DNA from: Candidatus Saccharimonadota bacterium
GTDB lineage: Bacteria; Patescibacteriota; Saccharimonadia; Saccharimonadales; Saccharimonadaceae
Reading direction: 5' to 3'
DNA: 64,000 bases
NCBI GenBank assembly: GCA_017619315.1
Contig: JAFZSN010000011.1
Location: 109,371-173,370, forward strand
Part shown: positions 1-8,840 of the stretch, in pieces
Numbering within the stretch: position 1 is the stretch's first letter
Layout of the letters: each line of letters begins with the position of its first letter
Notes under the pieces: model-generated
Told to the model about the DNA's origin: nothing
Seen by the model: only the letters and a program-made list of their open reading frames with translations
The model's database searches: none
Program-made: the position numbers and the translations under genes

Positions 1-196
1 TGGCGTCGATCAGAGCAAAAGTAACTGGGCACGACTTAACTTTGTCGTGCAAATTCTCTAAAGCATCACAAATACCATCCGAAATTCTCGGGTTAGCTTT
101 AAAAAGATAGTAGGCATAGCGCTCAGCAGTTTTTGGCCCTACGCCAGGAAGCATAGCCAGAGCGTCAATGGCATTCGTCAAAGCTTTTGGCAGCAT
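1..196 (-). CDS. recR: Recombination mediator RecR (5' part only)
   Basis: RecR helps load RecA at single-stranded gaps together with RecO/RecF. Only about the first 65 codons lie inside the window; the gene continues past the left edge. The N-terminal helix-hairpin-helix is clear (LPGVGPKTAERYAYYL, about residues 16-31). The segment where the family's zinc finger begins reads VKSCPVTFALID, so the second cysteine of the usual CxxC pair is Thr. The ATG lies one base past the ybaB stop, so translation is probably coupled to ybaB, the common ybaB-recR order. Confidence 0.9.
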   Translation of the reverse strand, partial: MLPKALTNAIDALAMLPGVGPKTAERYAYYLFKANPRISDGICDALENLHDKVKSCPVTFALIDA

Positions 197-197
197 A

Positions 198-500
198 TTA
201 CATTCCGAGGCCGAGATTGCCAAGACCACCCATCAGTGGCTTCATTTTGTCAGTGGCAATTTCTTGTGCTTTAGCAAAACCGTCACGCATGCAGTTCTCG
301 ATCCAGCGTTCGAGTTCGTGGATATCATCGAGGTCAACTTTTTCGGGGTCGATCTTAACTTTTTTGACTTTAAGTTCACCGTTAATCTGAACGATTACGG
401 CGCCATCGCCAGCTTCAACTTCGACAACTTCGTTTTTGAGTTCTTTTTGAGCTTTACGTAATTGATTCAATAATTTCATTTGGTCCATCTTCTGACCCAT
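198..500 (-). CDS. ybaB: YbaB/EbfC family nucleoid-associated protein
   Basis: A 100-residue protein of the YbaB/EbfC family, small DNA-binding dimers usually encoded beside recR. The N-terminal helix is rich in K/Q/E (LLNQLRKAQKEL), followed by the family pattern VEAGDGAVIVQINGELKVK and a C-terminal helical part. Length matches the family. The ATG is preceded by AAGGAGAATAGT, a good ribosome binding site lying in the last codons of the upstream membrane-protein gene, which stops one base earlier. It precedes recR directly. Confidence 0.92.
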   Translation of the reverse strand: MGQKMDQMKLLNQLRKAQKELKNEVVEVEAGDGAVIVQINGELKVKKVKIDPEKVDLDDIHELERWIENCMRDGFAKAQEIATDKMKPLMGGLGNLGLGM

Positions 501-501
501 A

Positions 502-1947
502 CTATTCTCCTTGATTTACTGTTGCTGTATATAGATATATTATATCAGAATTATCTTTCCTTGGCGAAGTGATTATGCGGTAAAGCGAGTAATTCTCGGG
601 AACTTCCGATCGATCACCCATAACCGCAATCTTCTCGGCAGAAGTATTAACCTTGTTGGAAACCCTGAGGCTGGTTTTGTCCTCCAAGATCTTATAAAAA
701 TCAAAATGATCTTGCACCACGAGTGTTTCGTCTGTGAGATTCTTGCTGATTATCGACAGATTATTGTTGAACGAATCGGCAATGTTCGGGTTGTAGCGGT
801 AACCATAAATATACTGCAAAAGCCCAGAAATAATCATAATCCCAAATAGTAGAGTGATCGGGAAAAGCGCCGAAATTCTAGCATAAGGATTCTCCGGGAA
901 TAGACCATACCACTTTTCAAGCAAGTATTTAATACCGTGAGCGGTCAAGATCGACAAAGGTAGAATAATAAAGATAACGGCATTTGGATTGAACCCAGTG
1001 ATGATAATACAAAAGATTAGGAGCATCGTGGCGATGGAGTTGCGTGAAGCAAAGAATCCCTTAGTGGTCGAAAAGAGGCCAATGAGAGCTAGCGCGAGAG
1101 TCGGCAGGCTAATGAGCGGTGAAAGGAAAACTCCTTCGCTACTATTGTGCCATGAAAACACTGGCGAGAACCCATAGCCGATATTTCGGAAGAAGGATCC
1201 TGTTTCAAAACCGGAGCTAAACAATAGTTCAGAAATAGTATCCGGGCGTTGGAAGATATTAACGCCAAGCAATACAAATCCAGCCAGTATTATTAACCCA
1301 ACTAGGACCAAAGGTAGCTTCGGCAGACTCTTTACCACAAAGCGGAGATGCGGTTGAGCTAGTAGGAACACGACGCAAAGAATTGCAAAATAAATCATAT
1401 AAGGCGTAAACAACGAGAAGAGCATTGCGATGGCAAATACGAAACTATACATTGGTTTTGGACGCTTCTCGCCTTGGATTTTGGACCCGAGCCACAACAA
1501 TAGGGTCGGCCAAAAGACAATCATGATGAGTGGCGTGCCAGACCCGGCTAGGAACAAAAACGGGGTAGACAAAACAATCAGACACGAGGCTATGAGCGAA
1601 ACATTGCTCTTAAACCACCTATTAAGTAGTAATATCAAAAGTAAGCCAAGCACTAGCCCGATAATAATACTCGGCAGTTTAATTGCATAAGCAGTTAGTC
1701 CGAATAGCTTAATCGAAACCTTCTGCAAAGCGTGATATGGCATATCGACCATATTGCCGGTAAATAAATTATCTGGGCTAAGATAATAAGAAGTTGTGGC
1801 GGAATCGATTTCTGCATCCGAAAGCCCGTTCTGCGCGATTAGCGGCAACGAAATAAGCAGCGTAATAAAGGCAACGCCAAGTATAATATAACCAATCAAA
1901 AACCGATAACGGTACAGAAAAAGTTTAGAAATAGTTCTTTTCTTCAC
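502..1947 (-). CDS. Multi-pass membrane protein, GT39/PMT-like glycosyltransferase
   Basis: A 481-residue integral membrane protein with about ten hydrophobic segments and a C-terminal soluble tail. The first extracytoplasmic loop (DAEIDSATTSYYLSPDNL, then MPYHALQKVSIKLFG) resembles the acidic loop and following helix of the ArnT/PMT class of lipid-linked sugar transferases; this is a fold-level guess. Such enzymes move sugars from polyprenyl phosphate to proteins or lipids at the outer face of the membrane. It sits between dnaB and ybaB on the same strand, 15 bases after dnaB; a TATAAT 4 bases before its ATG suggests its own near-leaderless promoter. Confidence 0.6.
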   Translation of the reverse strand: MKKRTISKLFLYRYRFLIGYIILGVAFITLLISLPLIAQNGLSDAEIDSATTSYYLSPDNLFTGNMVDMPYHALQKVSIKLFGLTAYAIKLPSIIIGLVLGLLLILLLNRWFKSNVSLIASCLIVLSTPFLFLAGSGTPLIMIVFWPTLLLWLGSKIQGEKRPKPMYSFVFAIAMLFSLFTPYMIYFAILCVVFLLAQPHLRFVVKSLPKLPLVLVGLIILAGFVLLGVNIFQRPDTISELLFSSGFETGSFFRNIGYGFSPVFSWHNSSEGVFLSPLISLPTLALALIGLFSTTKGFFASRNSIATMLLIFCIIITGFNPNAVIFIILPLSILTAHGIKYLLEKWYGLFPENPYARISALFPITLLFGIMIISGLLQYIYGYRYNPNIADSFNNNLSIISKNLTDETLVVQDHFDFYKILEDKTSLRVSNKVNTSAEKIAVMGDRSEVPENYSLYRIITSPRKDNSDIIYLYTATVNQGE

Positions 1948-1962
1948 ATAAGTATTATACTA

Positions 1963-3327
1963 CTATTCGTGTGTAGCATCAAGTGACATAAAACGTAGAA
2001 GTTCTGGGTGGAAGTATAGCTCAATTTTACCGACGGCGCCATGGCGGTGCTTTGCAACGAGTAGTTCTGTTATATGGGTCTCTTCGTAATTGTCGTCGTT
2101 TTGTTTGTAGTAATCAGGACGGTGCAAGAACATCACAAGGTCGGCATCCTGCTCGATAGAACCAGAATCACGAAGATCCGATAGCACCGGTCTCGGGTCG
2201 TCACGCCCCGTCACATTACGAGAAAGCTGCGCCAACGCAATCACCGGGATACTTAGTTCCCTGGCTAGAATCTTTAGACCACGTGAAACCTCGGTCACCT
2301 CCTGAACCCTATTTCCCTTGTAGCGGTCCGAACCCTGAATAAGCTGCAAATAGTCCACGATCACGACACCGATATCGTGGTCATGCATTGCTCTTCTAGC
2401 TTTATTACGAAGTTCCACGACCGTCATCGAGCTAGTATCGTCAATATAAATCGGTAGCTCGTCCATCTCATCCATCGCATCGCCAATTTTCTGGAATTCC
2501 TCATCCGACAAATTACCAGTTCGCATTTTCCAGTTATCTACACCCGATACATCAGAAATCATTCTGTCCACAATTTCGTTTGCCGCCATCTCCATCGAGA
2601 AGAAGAGTACGCCTTTTTTGTTGATGGTAGCAATATTGTAAGCCAAGTTTTGCGCGAAAGTCGTTTTACCCATTGCTGGGCGGGCGCCGATAATTATAAG
2701 ATCACCTTTCTGAAAACCAGCTGTCTTCTTATCGAGATCACGGAAGCCAGTTTTAAGGCCGCGGAGCGCTCCTTTATTTTTATGCAAATCATCAATGCGA
2801 TCAAAAGCATCCGCGAGTAGTTGATCGATCGGCACATAATCGCTTTTTACGATTTTGTCGGAAACTTCAAACAGTTCACGCTCGGCATGACCAATCAGGT
2901 CATCGGTATTGGCGTCATCTTCATAAGCTTTCCTCACAATCTCGGTGCCAGCCGTAATAAGGCGACGCCTGGTGGAGGCTTTCTCGATAATCTCTGCGTA
3001 AGCTTTAGCGTGGGACGCAACCGGTACAAAATTTGACAAATCAGTAAGATAAGACGCAGAACCAATTTCGGATAATTTCTTCTTGGATTTCAGCTCGGTA
3101 GTGAGCGTCAAAAGATCAATCGGTTTGTGTTTGTCATATAGATCGATAATGGACTCATAAATGATCTGATGTCTTTTTTCATAAAAATCACGAGGTTTCA
3201 AAATCGTCAAAACTTCCGGCAAAACGTCGTTGTCGATTATGATAGCGCCAAGAACAGACTTCTCTGCAACTTCATCGTACGGCGGCATGCGGCCGTCTTT
3301 TTTAGAATGGGTTTCCTCCTCTGTCAT
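1963..3327 (-). CDS. dnaB: Replicative DNA helicase DnaB
   Basis: The 454-residue hexameric helicase that unwinds DNA at the replication fork. The N-terminal DnaB domain starts PYDEVAEKSVLGAIIID; the RecA-like core carries Walker A GARPAMGKTTF, the Walker B region VVIVDYLQLI, and LSDLRDSGSIEQDADLVMFL typical of the C-terminal domain. Length matches the family and no intein is seen. The start at 3327 has GAGGT six bases upstream and lies 26 bases inside the 3' end of dnaX, so the two replication genes overlap and are probably co-translated. Confidence 0.97.
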   Translation of the reverse strand: MTEEETHSKKDGRMPPYDEVAEKSVLGAIIIDNDVLPEVLTILKPRDFYEKRHQIIYESIIDLYDKHKPIDLLTLTTELKSKKKLSEIGSASYLTDLSNFVPVASHAKAYAEIIEKASTRRRLITAGTEIVRKAYEDDANTDDLIGHAERELFEVSDKIVKSDYVPIDQLLADAFDRIDDLHKNKGALRGLKTGFRDLDKKTAGFQKGDLIIIGARPAMGKTTFAQNLAYNIATINKKGVLFFSMEMAANEIVDRMISDVSGVDNWKMRTGNLSDEEFQKIGDAMDEMDELPIYIDDTSSMTVVELRNKARRAMHDHDIGVVIVDYLQLIQGSDRYKGNRVQEVTEVSRGLKILARELSIPVIALAQLSRNVTGRDDPRPVLSDLRDSGSIEQDADLVMFLHRPDYYKQNDDNYEETHITELLVAKHRHGAVGKIELYFHPELLRFMSLDATHE

Positions 3328-4768
3328 TTAATACCTCTCCACCCATTATATCAGATAATCTAGATAGCGTAGCATCATTTTTTGTATCGTTCGGGGAATC
3401 CGTCACGTCATGTATTGTAATTTTTACACCGACGCCAGCCGCTTCCTGTAATATCTTTTTGTTATTTTCGCGTCCGATAATATTTTTCGTAATTTTCTTA
3501 GTGGGATAAATATGTAACGCCTCACCATCAAATGAATGATTCGTGCGGCCTAGCTGCGAGTGAAGAACATCACTTTTCTCCATTACGATGGCTAGAAACT
3601 TTTCCCAGTCAAAACTTACATTCTCGCTGGGCTTGGGTTTCTGGATAGGCTCTTCTTCGGCTATAACTTTTGCGGGTTGACTGACAGGCGCAGCTGGAGC
3701 TTTCGGTTGGGCGGAAGCGAGTTTAGCGCGATCTTTAAAAGAAGGCTTCGCAGCCGGTTGCGCAGAAGCCTGCGCGGCGGGATGCGCTGTAGTTTGCGTA
3801 GCAGCATGCGTCGCCGGCTGCAGAGCGGCTACACTAGTTTTTTTAAGAGCACCGCTGAGTGCTACTAAGAGCTTTGCCTCGGAATAAGGTGCCTTTACGT
3901 TCGGAAGCTCTGCAAGCAGTCCAATTAGATCGGGCTCAGGTGATTCGATAATGGTCGCTATTAATTCATCGGCAATCGTGTCGGCCTTAATACCAGCAGA
4001 TAGAAGCTCTTTAACGATATTAAACACACCACTAGTGTCGCTAGATTTATAAGCAGCAAGAAGAGTTTTGATTTTTTCGTCTTCAGGAAGCCCCATAGCA
4101 TTAATCACCATCTCTTCCGTAATTTCGTCCTGGGACAAAGATGATAATTGGTCAAGCAGCGATAAAGTGTCTCTAAACGAACCGCCACCTCTTTTTATAA
4201 TAATCCTGATGGCGCCGTCGGTGATTTTGATTTTCTCCTTATCGGTAATCTTCTTCAGGTAGTCAAACATCACATCCGGCTCAGCGAGTTTAAAAGTAAA
4301 GCACTGAGCTCTCGACGTGATAGTGACCGGTACTTTGTAGGCGTCCGTCGTCGCCATAATAAAGATTACGTGCTTCGGCGGCTCCTCCAAAGTTTTAAGA
4401 AGCGCGTTGAAGGCTTCCTTGGTCAACATGTGGACTTCGTCAATAATATATACCTTGTATTTACCGCTCGACGGAGCGATCGCAACTTTTTCGCGGAGCT
4501 CCCGAATATTATCAATACCGCGGTTAGACGCGCCATCGATTTCGATGATATCAATATATTCGTCCTCGATATCATATTTAAAACCATTTACTTCGTGGGC
4601 CAAAATCCTCGCCACGCTAGTTTTACCGCATCCCCTCGGACCAATAAAAAGGTAGGCGTGGTTAATTTTATTCTGTTCGAGCGACTTTATGAGCGGCCCA
4701 GTAACCTGTTCCTCACCAACAACATCAGCGAGAGAAAGTGGCCGATATCTTCTATAAAGACTTTTCAT
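3302..4768 (-). CDS. dnaX: DNA polymerase III subunit gamma/tau
   Basis: The clamp-loader ATPase subunit, 488 residues. Walker A GPRGCGKT is at residues 43-50, Walker B IIDEVH near 108-113, and the SRC-type motif SRAQCF follows. Residues 320-380 form an Ala/Pro/Gln/Thr-rich linker before a C-terminal tau-like domain. Oddity: between Walker A and EIDGASNRG, where most DnaX proteins carry a four-cysteine zinc module of about 30 residues, only HEVNGFKYDIEDEYID is found, with no cysteines. It lies 8 bases after the upstream unknown gene and overlaps dnaB. Confidence 0.95.
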   Translation of the reverse strand: MKSLYRRYRPLSLADVVGEEQVTGPLIKSLEQNKINHAYLFIGPRGCGKTSVARILAHEVNGFKYDIEDEYIDIIEIDGASNRGIDNIRELREKVAIAPSSGKYKVYIIDEVHMLTKEAFNALLKTLEEPPKHVIFIMATTDAYKVPVTITSRAQCFTFKLAEPDVMFDYLKKITDKEKIKITDGAIRIIIKRGGGSFRDTLSLLDQLSSLSQDEITEEMVINAMGLPEDEKIKTLLAAYKSSDTSGVFNIVKELLSAGIKADTIADELIATIIESPEPDLIGLLAELPNVKAPYSEAKLLVALSGALKKTSVAALQPATHAATQTTAHPAAQASAQPAAKPSFKDRAKLASAQPKAPAAPVSQPAKVIAEEEPIQKPKPSENVSFDWEKFLAIVMEKSDVLHSQLGRTNHSFDGEALHIYPTKKITKNIIGRENNKKILQEAAGVGVKITIHDVTDSPNDTKNDATLSRLSDIMGGEVLNDRGGNPF

Positions 4769-4776
4769 TCAGCTAA

Positions 4777-5295
4777 TTACAAAGCCGCCTCTACTGCAGC
4801 CCAAGTGGCATCCTCATTGTCAGCCGGGATCACCACCGATACCTGAGCGCCTTCGTGCAAATGGAAATATGTCACCGAAGCATAGAGAATCTGATATTCT
4901 TTCCCAGCGACCTCTACAAAATATTTATCATCGTGATGTGAAAGCGTACCAATTACGGTCTTACGCTCCACTGGACCAATTTGCTTGTACATGAATTTAC
5001 CATCATCGCTAATGGTGAGCTTCATAATGTCGCCCTCAACTAGCTTTGACTTAGATGCGTAGTTTGCCGGGACAGGATAATTCTTACCATCAGGACCAAT
5101 CATAATCTGGCCATCAAAGATCCCTTCGATCACTTTGCCTTCTGGTGTGGACATAACATTATCACTTGGCACAGCGATAGTATCGCCATCGCCCAAAATG
5201 GAAATCAAAAGTTCTTTTGCAGCTGATAAATTAGTCTCTGCTTCTCCAAGCAAACTTCGTAAACGTTTTATTTGTTTTTCTGGTATTTCAGACAT
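4777..5295 (-). CDS. Conserved-looking protein of unknown function, upstream of dnaX
   Basis: A 172-residue soluble protein I do not recognise. The first 35 residues form a charged helix (KQIKRLRSLLGEAETNLSAA), and the rest looks like two small beta-rich modules: GIFDGQIMIGPDGKNYPVP then YFVEVAGKEYQILYASVTYF. No signal peptide, membrane segment or catalytic motif is evident. Two ATGs are adjacent; the second (5295) is chosen because GAGG then stands five bases upstream. It is the first gene of the dnaX-dnaB unit, which hints at a nucleic-acid role, but nothing in the sequence proves it. AT-rich TATAAT-like sequence lies upstream. Confidence 0.7.
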   Translation of the reverse strand: MSEIPEKQIKRLRSLLGEAETNLSAAKELLISILGDGDTIAVPSDNVMSTPEGKVIEGIFDGQIMIGPDGKNYPVPANYASKSKLVEGDIMKLTISDDGKFMYKQIGPVERKTVIGTLSHHDDKYFVEVAGKEYQILYASVTYFHLHEGAQVSVVIPADNEDATWAAVEAAL

Positions 5296-5429
5296 CACCT
5301 CGCATTCCTGTCTAAATATAATATTAATATTATATTATATCCAACGACAAATAAAGTCAATAGAACACAACCAAACTTTTCCACCAAATTAACATCGGTC
5401 AAAGCTAAAATGTTGTAAATTTTACAATA

Positions 5430-6482
5430 CTAGTTATGCTTCCAAAGTCCGGTGTGTTTTTGTCCGTCGTAGACCATGGTCGGGATACCCTTGACCCTTA
5501 ATTCATCCTCGACGATTCTCTGATTTTGGTCTAATTTGTCACTCGTCTCGGGATATCCTGAAATCTTCTCAACCTCCTCAATTTCTGTGTCTTTGAGCCC
5601 AAAGCTTTTTAGCCAGGATTTCAATTTGAGGACTGCTTCGTCGTGATTGTATTCGTCGTTAAATAACGATTGATAGGATCTACCTTCGCTGTTTTCTCCT
5701 ACGAAAACTTTATCGATAATTTGCATTGCTAGCCCAGATTTAACCTGCTCGGCAGCGAACATATATCTCACGATTGTCTCAGAATTCTTAAACTTATAAT
5801 TCCCGTCTCCGTCACGAATTGGGAAAGGCACCAAGCGCACGTTGTAGTCGTCAAAGAACCCGGCCTCCTTTTGGTTGCGATATGAAATCATACAAACAGA
5901 GCAACCCGGGTCAAAGATATCGATAGCAACTGACTTTTCATCCGAAGAAGCGGGCGAAGCGGAAATATAATTAAAACTATAATCCTCAGGATTATAAGTC
6001 CTAAATTTGTCCGGGATCGCTTCAAAGATTTCGCCCCATTCAGTGAACCAGCGTCCAGTCGCTTCGAGTGGGTTCGATGGCTCGACTTCGTCAATCGAGC
6101 AAACCTCGGCGCCCATCGTACAAGCGGAAGGCTTCGTTACATTACAGGAACCAAGCGCCCAGAGCGCGAGCAGCGATTTGATAGCTGTAAGGATTGCCCA
6201 GACGGCAACCACGACAATCACGATCGACAAAACTTCAATAAGAATCGACAAAGGTTTCACCCACTTAGGGTGCTTCAACATAATACGAGAAAGCAGAGTA
6301 TTCTTAACGTCGTCCTTAAAGCCAGTTTCGCATTTTTGTAGGCGCACCTTTTTCCAGAGACAACCCCAAGCTTTCTTCATGGCTTTGAGGTAGGCTTTAC
6401 CAACTTTTGGTTTGAAAATCGAAATAATCGCAACAAAAACACCAATAAGCCCTAGTATTATAAAAGCCGCTATGCACACCAT
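5430..6482 (-). CDS. Membrane protein with extracytoplasmic thioredoxin-like domain
   Basis: A 350-residue protein with one hydrophobic segment at residues 3-22 and a long one at about 78-112, followed by a soluble domain. The motif CSVC at residues 194-197 (IDIFDPGCSVCMISYRNQ) fits a thioredoxin-fold redox site, and VKGIPTMVYDG near the C-terminus supplies the cis-Pro loop expected of DsbA/thioredoxin-like proteins. It probably forms or isomerises disulfides in exported proteins. Extra cysteines at 113, 121 and 128 could be a second redox pair. No DsbB/VKOR partner is visible in the window. Transcribed alone, between dnaX and the class V aminotransferase. Confidence 0.7.
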   Translation of the reverse strand: MVCIAAFIILGLIGVFVAIISIFKPKVGKAYLKAMKKAWGCLWKKVRLQKCETGFKDDVKNTLLSRIMLKHPKWVKPLSILIEVLSIVIVVVAVWAILTAIKSLLALWALGSCNVTKPSACTMGAEVCSIDEVEPSNPLEATGRWFTEWGEIFEAIPDKFRTYNPEDYSFNYISASPASSDEKSVAIDIFDPGCSVCMISYRNQKEAGFFDDYNVRLVPFPIRDGDGNYKFKNSETIVRYMFAAEQVKSGLAMQIIDKVFVGENSEGRSYQSLFNDEYNHDEAVLKLKSWLKSFGLKDTEIEEVEKISGYPETSDKLDQNQRIVEDELRVKGIPTMVYDGQKHTGLWKHN

Positions 6483-6503
6483 AATATTATTATTCTAACA
6501 CAC

Positions 6504-7664
6504 CTAGAGAATGTTATCCATAACTTTTTTGACCTTGGCAATTTGGTCAGGGGTGTTTTGTAGCCCAAGCGAGAATCTGACGAGTGGCGGCAAGCCCAGT
6601 ACGTGGTCGAGATAATAGTGAGCACAGAAATACCCAGTCCGAGCCATGATATTTTCGCGGGATAAAGCCGCACCTAGAAGATGCGAATCAAGCCCATCAA
6701 TGTAAAATGACATTGTGGGGTTCGCTTCTTTGTTTACAAAATGCACCTTATCGGACCCAGATAAATAATCGTAGAGTTCGCGGTATGAACTCTCGAAATT
6801 TTTCCAGGTGGATTTCGGCATTTTGTTAAGCCACTTAATAGCGGCACCGAGCCCTACGATCTCGCCCCAAGCTTGGAGGCCGGCCTCAAATCTCGTATAG
6901 CGATGTTCTTTGCCCTCTGCAGATAGTAGATAAGAATCGAGTTTCACGTCGTCCACCATGCCACCGCCGAGGAAGCCTTGTTCCATCTTGTCCATCAAAG
7001 AATCTTGCCACACGATTACACCAAGGCTCGGCGCGTACATTTTGTGAGCTGAGAAACAAATCGCATCGGCCTCCACACCGTTTACGATATCCGCAGAATG
7101 CGCCATGGCTTGCGCTGCATCGATAATAATAATCCCGCCAGCCTTATGTACAGCTTTTACGAGTTCCTTAATATTTGAGAGTTTGCGACCGTCAAAGTTG
7201 GCGGCGCAGTTCACTACCACCACGGCGTTCTTGAAATCGTAATCAGAAATATTAATCGAGCCGTCATCCTCCCGCTTCATCACTTCGCGCAGCAGTCCAG
7301 TTCGTTTCGAAAATGCAATCGTCGCGAGAAACGGCGAATTGTGTTCTATCTCGCTCGTCATTACTTTGCTAAATAAATCACCTTTAAGTTGAGACAAAAT
7401 CAAATTAATCCCATAAGTAGTATTTAGGGTAAATGACACGGTGTATTTTTTGGATTTTAAACCAACATATTTTAATACTAATTCCCTAGTCTCTTCTACC
7501 TTCTCGTCGGTCTCTACTCCCCATTTATATTTCACTCTTTCGCCACAAGAATTGTGCTCGGTATAATATTTATCAAGGGCGTCGATCACGCACCTTGGTC
7601 GCAGACTCTGGCAGGCAGCGTCAAGGTAAACGTCTCCTTTTTTAAGATAATCAAAATCTTTCAT
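6504..7664 (-). CDS. SufS-like cysteine desulfurase / class V aminotransferase
   Basis: A 386-residue PLP enzyme. The cofactor lysine is in CFSAHKMYAPSLGVIVW (K208) and the upstream DAAQAMAH supplies the PLP aspartate. Near the end RTGYFCAHYYLDHVLGLP holds a cysteine (C347) where SufS/CsdA enzymes have the persulfide cysteine, followed by VRFSLGLQNT, so desulfurase is the best reading. The start is put at 7664 because TATAAT lies six bases upstream (leaderless) and no Shine-Dalgarno sequence is seen. No sufBCD or sufE neighbours; a separate iscS/iscU pair lies at 43.9-45.4 kb. Confidence 0.78.
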   Translation of the reverse strand: MKDFDYLKKGDVYLDAACQSLRPRCVIDALDKYYTEHNSCGERVKYKWGVETDEKVEETRELVLKYVGLKSKKYTVSFTLNTTYGINLILSQLKGDLFSKVMTSEIEHNSPFLATIAFSKRTGLLREVMKREDDGSINISDYDFKNAVVVVNCAANFDGRKLSNIKELVKAVHKAGGIIIIDAAQAMAHSADIVNGVEADAICFSAHKMYAPSLGVIVWQDSLMDKMEQGFLGGGMVDDVKLDSYLLSAEGKEHRYTRFEAGLQAWGEIVGLGAAIKWLNKMPKSTWKNFESSYRELYDYLSGSDKVHFVNKEANPTMSFYIDGLDSHLLGAALSRENIMARTGYFCAHYYLDHVLGLPPLVRFSLGLQNTPDQIAKVKKVMDNIL

Positions 7665-7680
7665 AACGAAATTATATAAC

Positions 7681-7708
7681 AAAAAACACCTGGTGGCCAG
7701 GTGTTTTT
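7681..7708 (-). terminator. Terminator after rplL
   Basis: Perfect hairpin ACACCTGG/CCAGGTGT flanked by A and T runs on both sides, 24 bases past the rplL stop; it could act in both directions. Confidence 0.85.
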
Positions 7709-7731
7709 GCCAATTAGTCAACCTTTATGAT

Positions 7732-8115
7732 TTAAGCGAGCTCAACAGTAGCACCTGCTTCTTCAAGAGCTTTCTTCATTGCTTCAGCGTCAGCTTTTGT
7801 AACTTTCTCTTTCACGGTTGCAGGAGCACCGTCAACGATAGCTTTGGCTTCACCAAGACCAAGGCCAGTAGCCTCTTTAACAGCCTTGATTACAGCGATC
7901 TTCTGAGCGCCAGCGTCTTTCAAAACGACGTCAAATTCGCTTTTGCCTTCATCGGCAGCAGCACCAGCGTCAGCAGCAGGACCAGCAGCAACAGCGACAG
8001 CTGCAGCAGCAGGCTCAATGCCATATTCGTCTTTTAGTACATTTTTAAGTTCGTTTACTTCGAGAACGGTCAACTTAACCAATTCCTCAGCTAGTTTTTT
8101 GATATCAGTAGCCAT
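7732..8115 (-). CDS. rplL: 50S ribosomal protein L7/L12
   Basis: The 127-residue stalk protein that recruits translation factors. It has the N-terminal dimerisation helix ([19 protein letters not shown]), an Ala/Gly-rich hinge at about residues 40-60, and the C-terminal domain with [19 protein letters not shown]. The start at 8115 (MATDIKK) is chosen because AAAGGA stands 7 bases before it; the in-frame ATG at 8130 overlaps that binding site. It follows rplJ by about 30 bases, the usual L10-L12 operon, and ends at a strong hairpin terminator. Confidence 0.97.
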   Translation of the reverse strand: MATDIKKLAEELVKLTVLEVNELKNVLKDEYGIEPAAAAVAVAAGPAADAGAAADEGKSEFDVVLKDAGAQKIAVIKAVKEATGLGLGEAKAIVDGAPATVKEKVTKADAEAMKKALEEAGATVELA

Positions 8116-8146
8116 AATAGTTCCTTTCATTTAATAATAAACGTTG

Positions 8147-8668
8147 CTAATTAGCGTGAGCTTCAAGCCCAGACACGATTCCAGAGAGACCTCCAGAAAG
8201 TCCAGAGATACTGTCGGTAACCGGCGAAAGAAGCTGTGCCACGACCCCGGCGATAAGTTCGTCTTTGGTCGGCATTTCAGCAAGAGTTTTAACGTCGGCG
8301 TCGGAAAGAGTATTTCCGAGATCGTTAAAACCACCTGCGATGCTTAGTGCTTTGTGAGTTTTAGCAAAGTTAGCCAAAACCTTAGCAGGAGCAACTTCAT
8401 CCTCGTCGGAAATTGCGTAAAGCAATTGTCCGGTCAAACCGGTGGTATCGGTATCTTTGTAGACGGCAATCTGTCCCATAGCTACGCGAACCAAGCGGTT
8501 CTTCACAACCTTGATTTTAACACCAGCTTCCCTAGCAGCTTTTCTAAGCTCCTGGAGTTCAGCCACGGTCAAACCTTGATATTTTGCATAGACGGTAGTC
8601 TTTGCGCCTGTCAAAAGCTCAGTTAAATCAGCAACCAATGTGTTCTTTTTATCCTTTGAAATAGCCAT
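8147..8668 (-). CDS. rplJ: 50S ribosomal protein L10
   Basis: L10, 173 residues, anchors the L7/L12 stalk to the ribosome. The N-terminal part is typical (MAISKDKKNTLVADLTELL, YAKYQGLTVAELQELRKAAR, KIKVVKNRLVRVAM). The C-terminal helix that binds L12 dimers is present (GLSGGLSGIVSGLEAHA). It is the first gene of the rplJ-rplL unit, preceded by a structured leader (8669-8800) with L10-leader features and a strong promoter. Confidence 0.97.
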   Translation of the reverse strand: MAISKDKKNTLVADLTELLTGAKTTVYAKYQGLTVAELQELRKAAREAGVKIKVVKNRLVRVAMGQIAVYKDTDTTGLTGQLLYAISDEDEVAPAKVLANFAKTHKALSIAGGFNDLGNTLSDADVKTLAEMPTKDELIAGVVAQLLSPVTDSISGLSGGLSGIVSGLEAHAN

Positions 8669-8800
8669 AAAAAAGTTCCTTTGGTTTTAATTTAATAATT
8701 TGGTCGACTAATTGTTAAAATTCGTCACCAAATATAATTACAAGATAATTCCTCGGCGACATGATTAAGGATCACTCCCGTCGCTGTCTTTGGTAACTCC
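8669..8800 (-). promoter_or_regulatory. L10 leader (ribosomal protein autoregulatory RNA)
   Basis: The 5' untranslated region of rplJ. A closing stem TTACCAAA/TTTGGTGA encloses ACAGCGAC...GTCGCCGAGG, that is a GCGAC/GTCGC inner stem followed by the CGAGG bulge typical of L10 leaders, where the L10-L12 complex represses its own synthesis. Found by eye from the consensus; not folded or scored. Confidence 0.75.
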
Positions 8801-8804
8801 CCCA

Positions 8805-8833
8805 ATTATATCACGAAAGGAATGAAAAAACAA
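8805..8833 (-). promoter_or_regulatory. Promoter of rplJ-rplL
   Basis: TTGTTT, 17 bases, TATAAT on the minus strand, with transcription expected to start at about 8798. The -35 box begins 8 bases past the stop of the upstream membrane-protein gene. Confidence 0.8.
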
Positions 8834-8840
8834 GGGCTTA

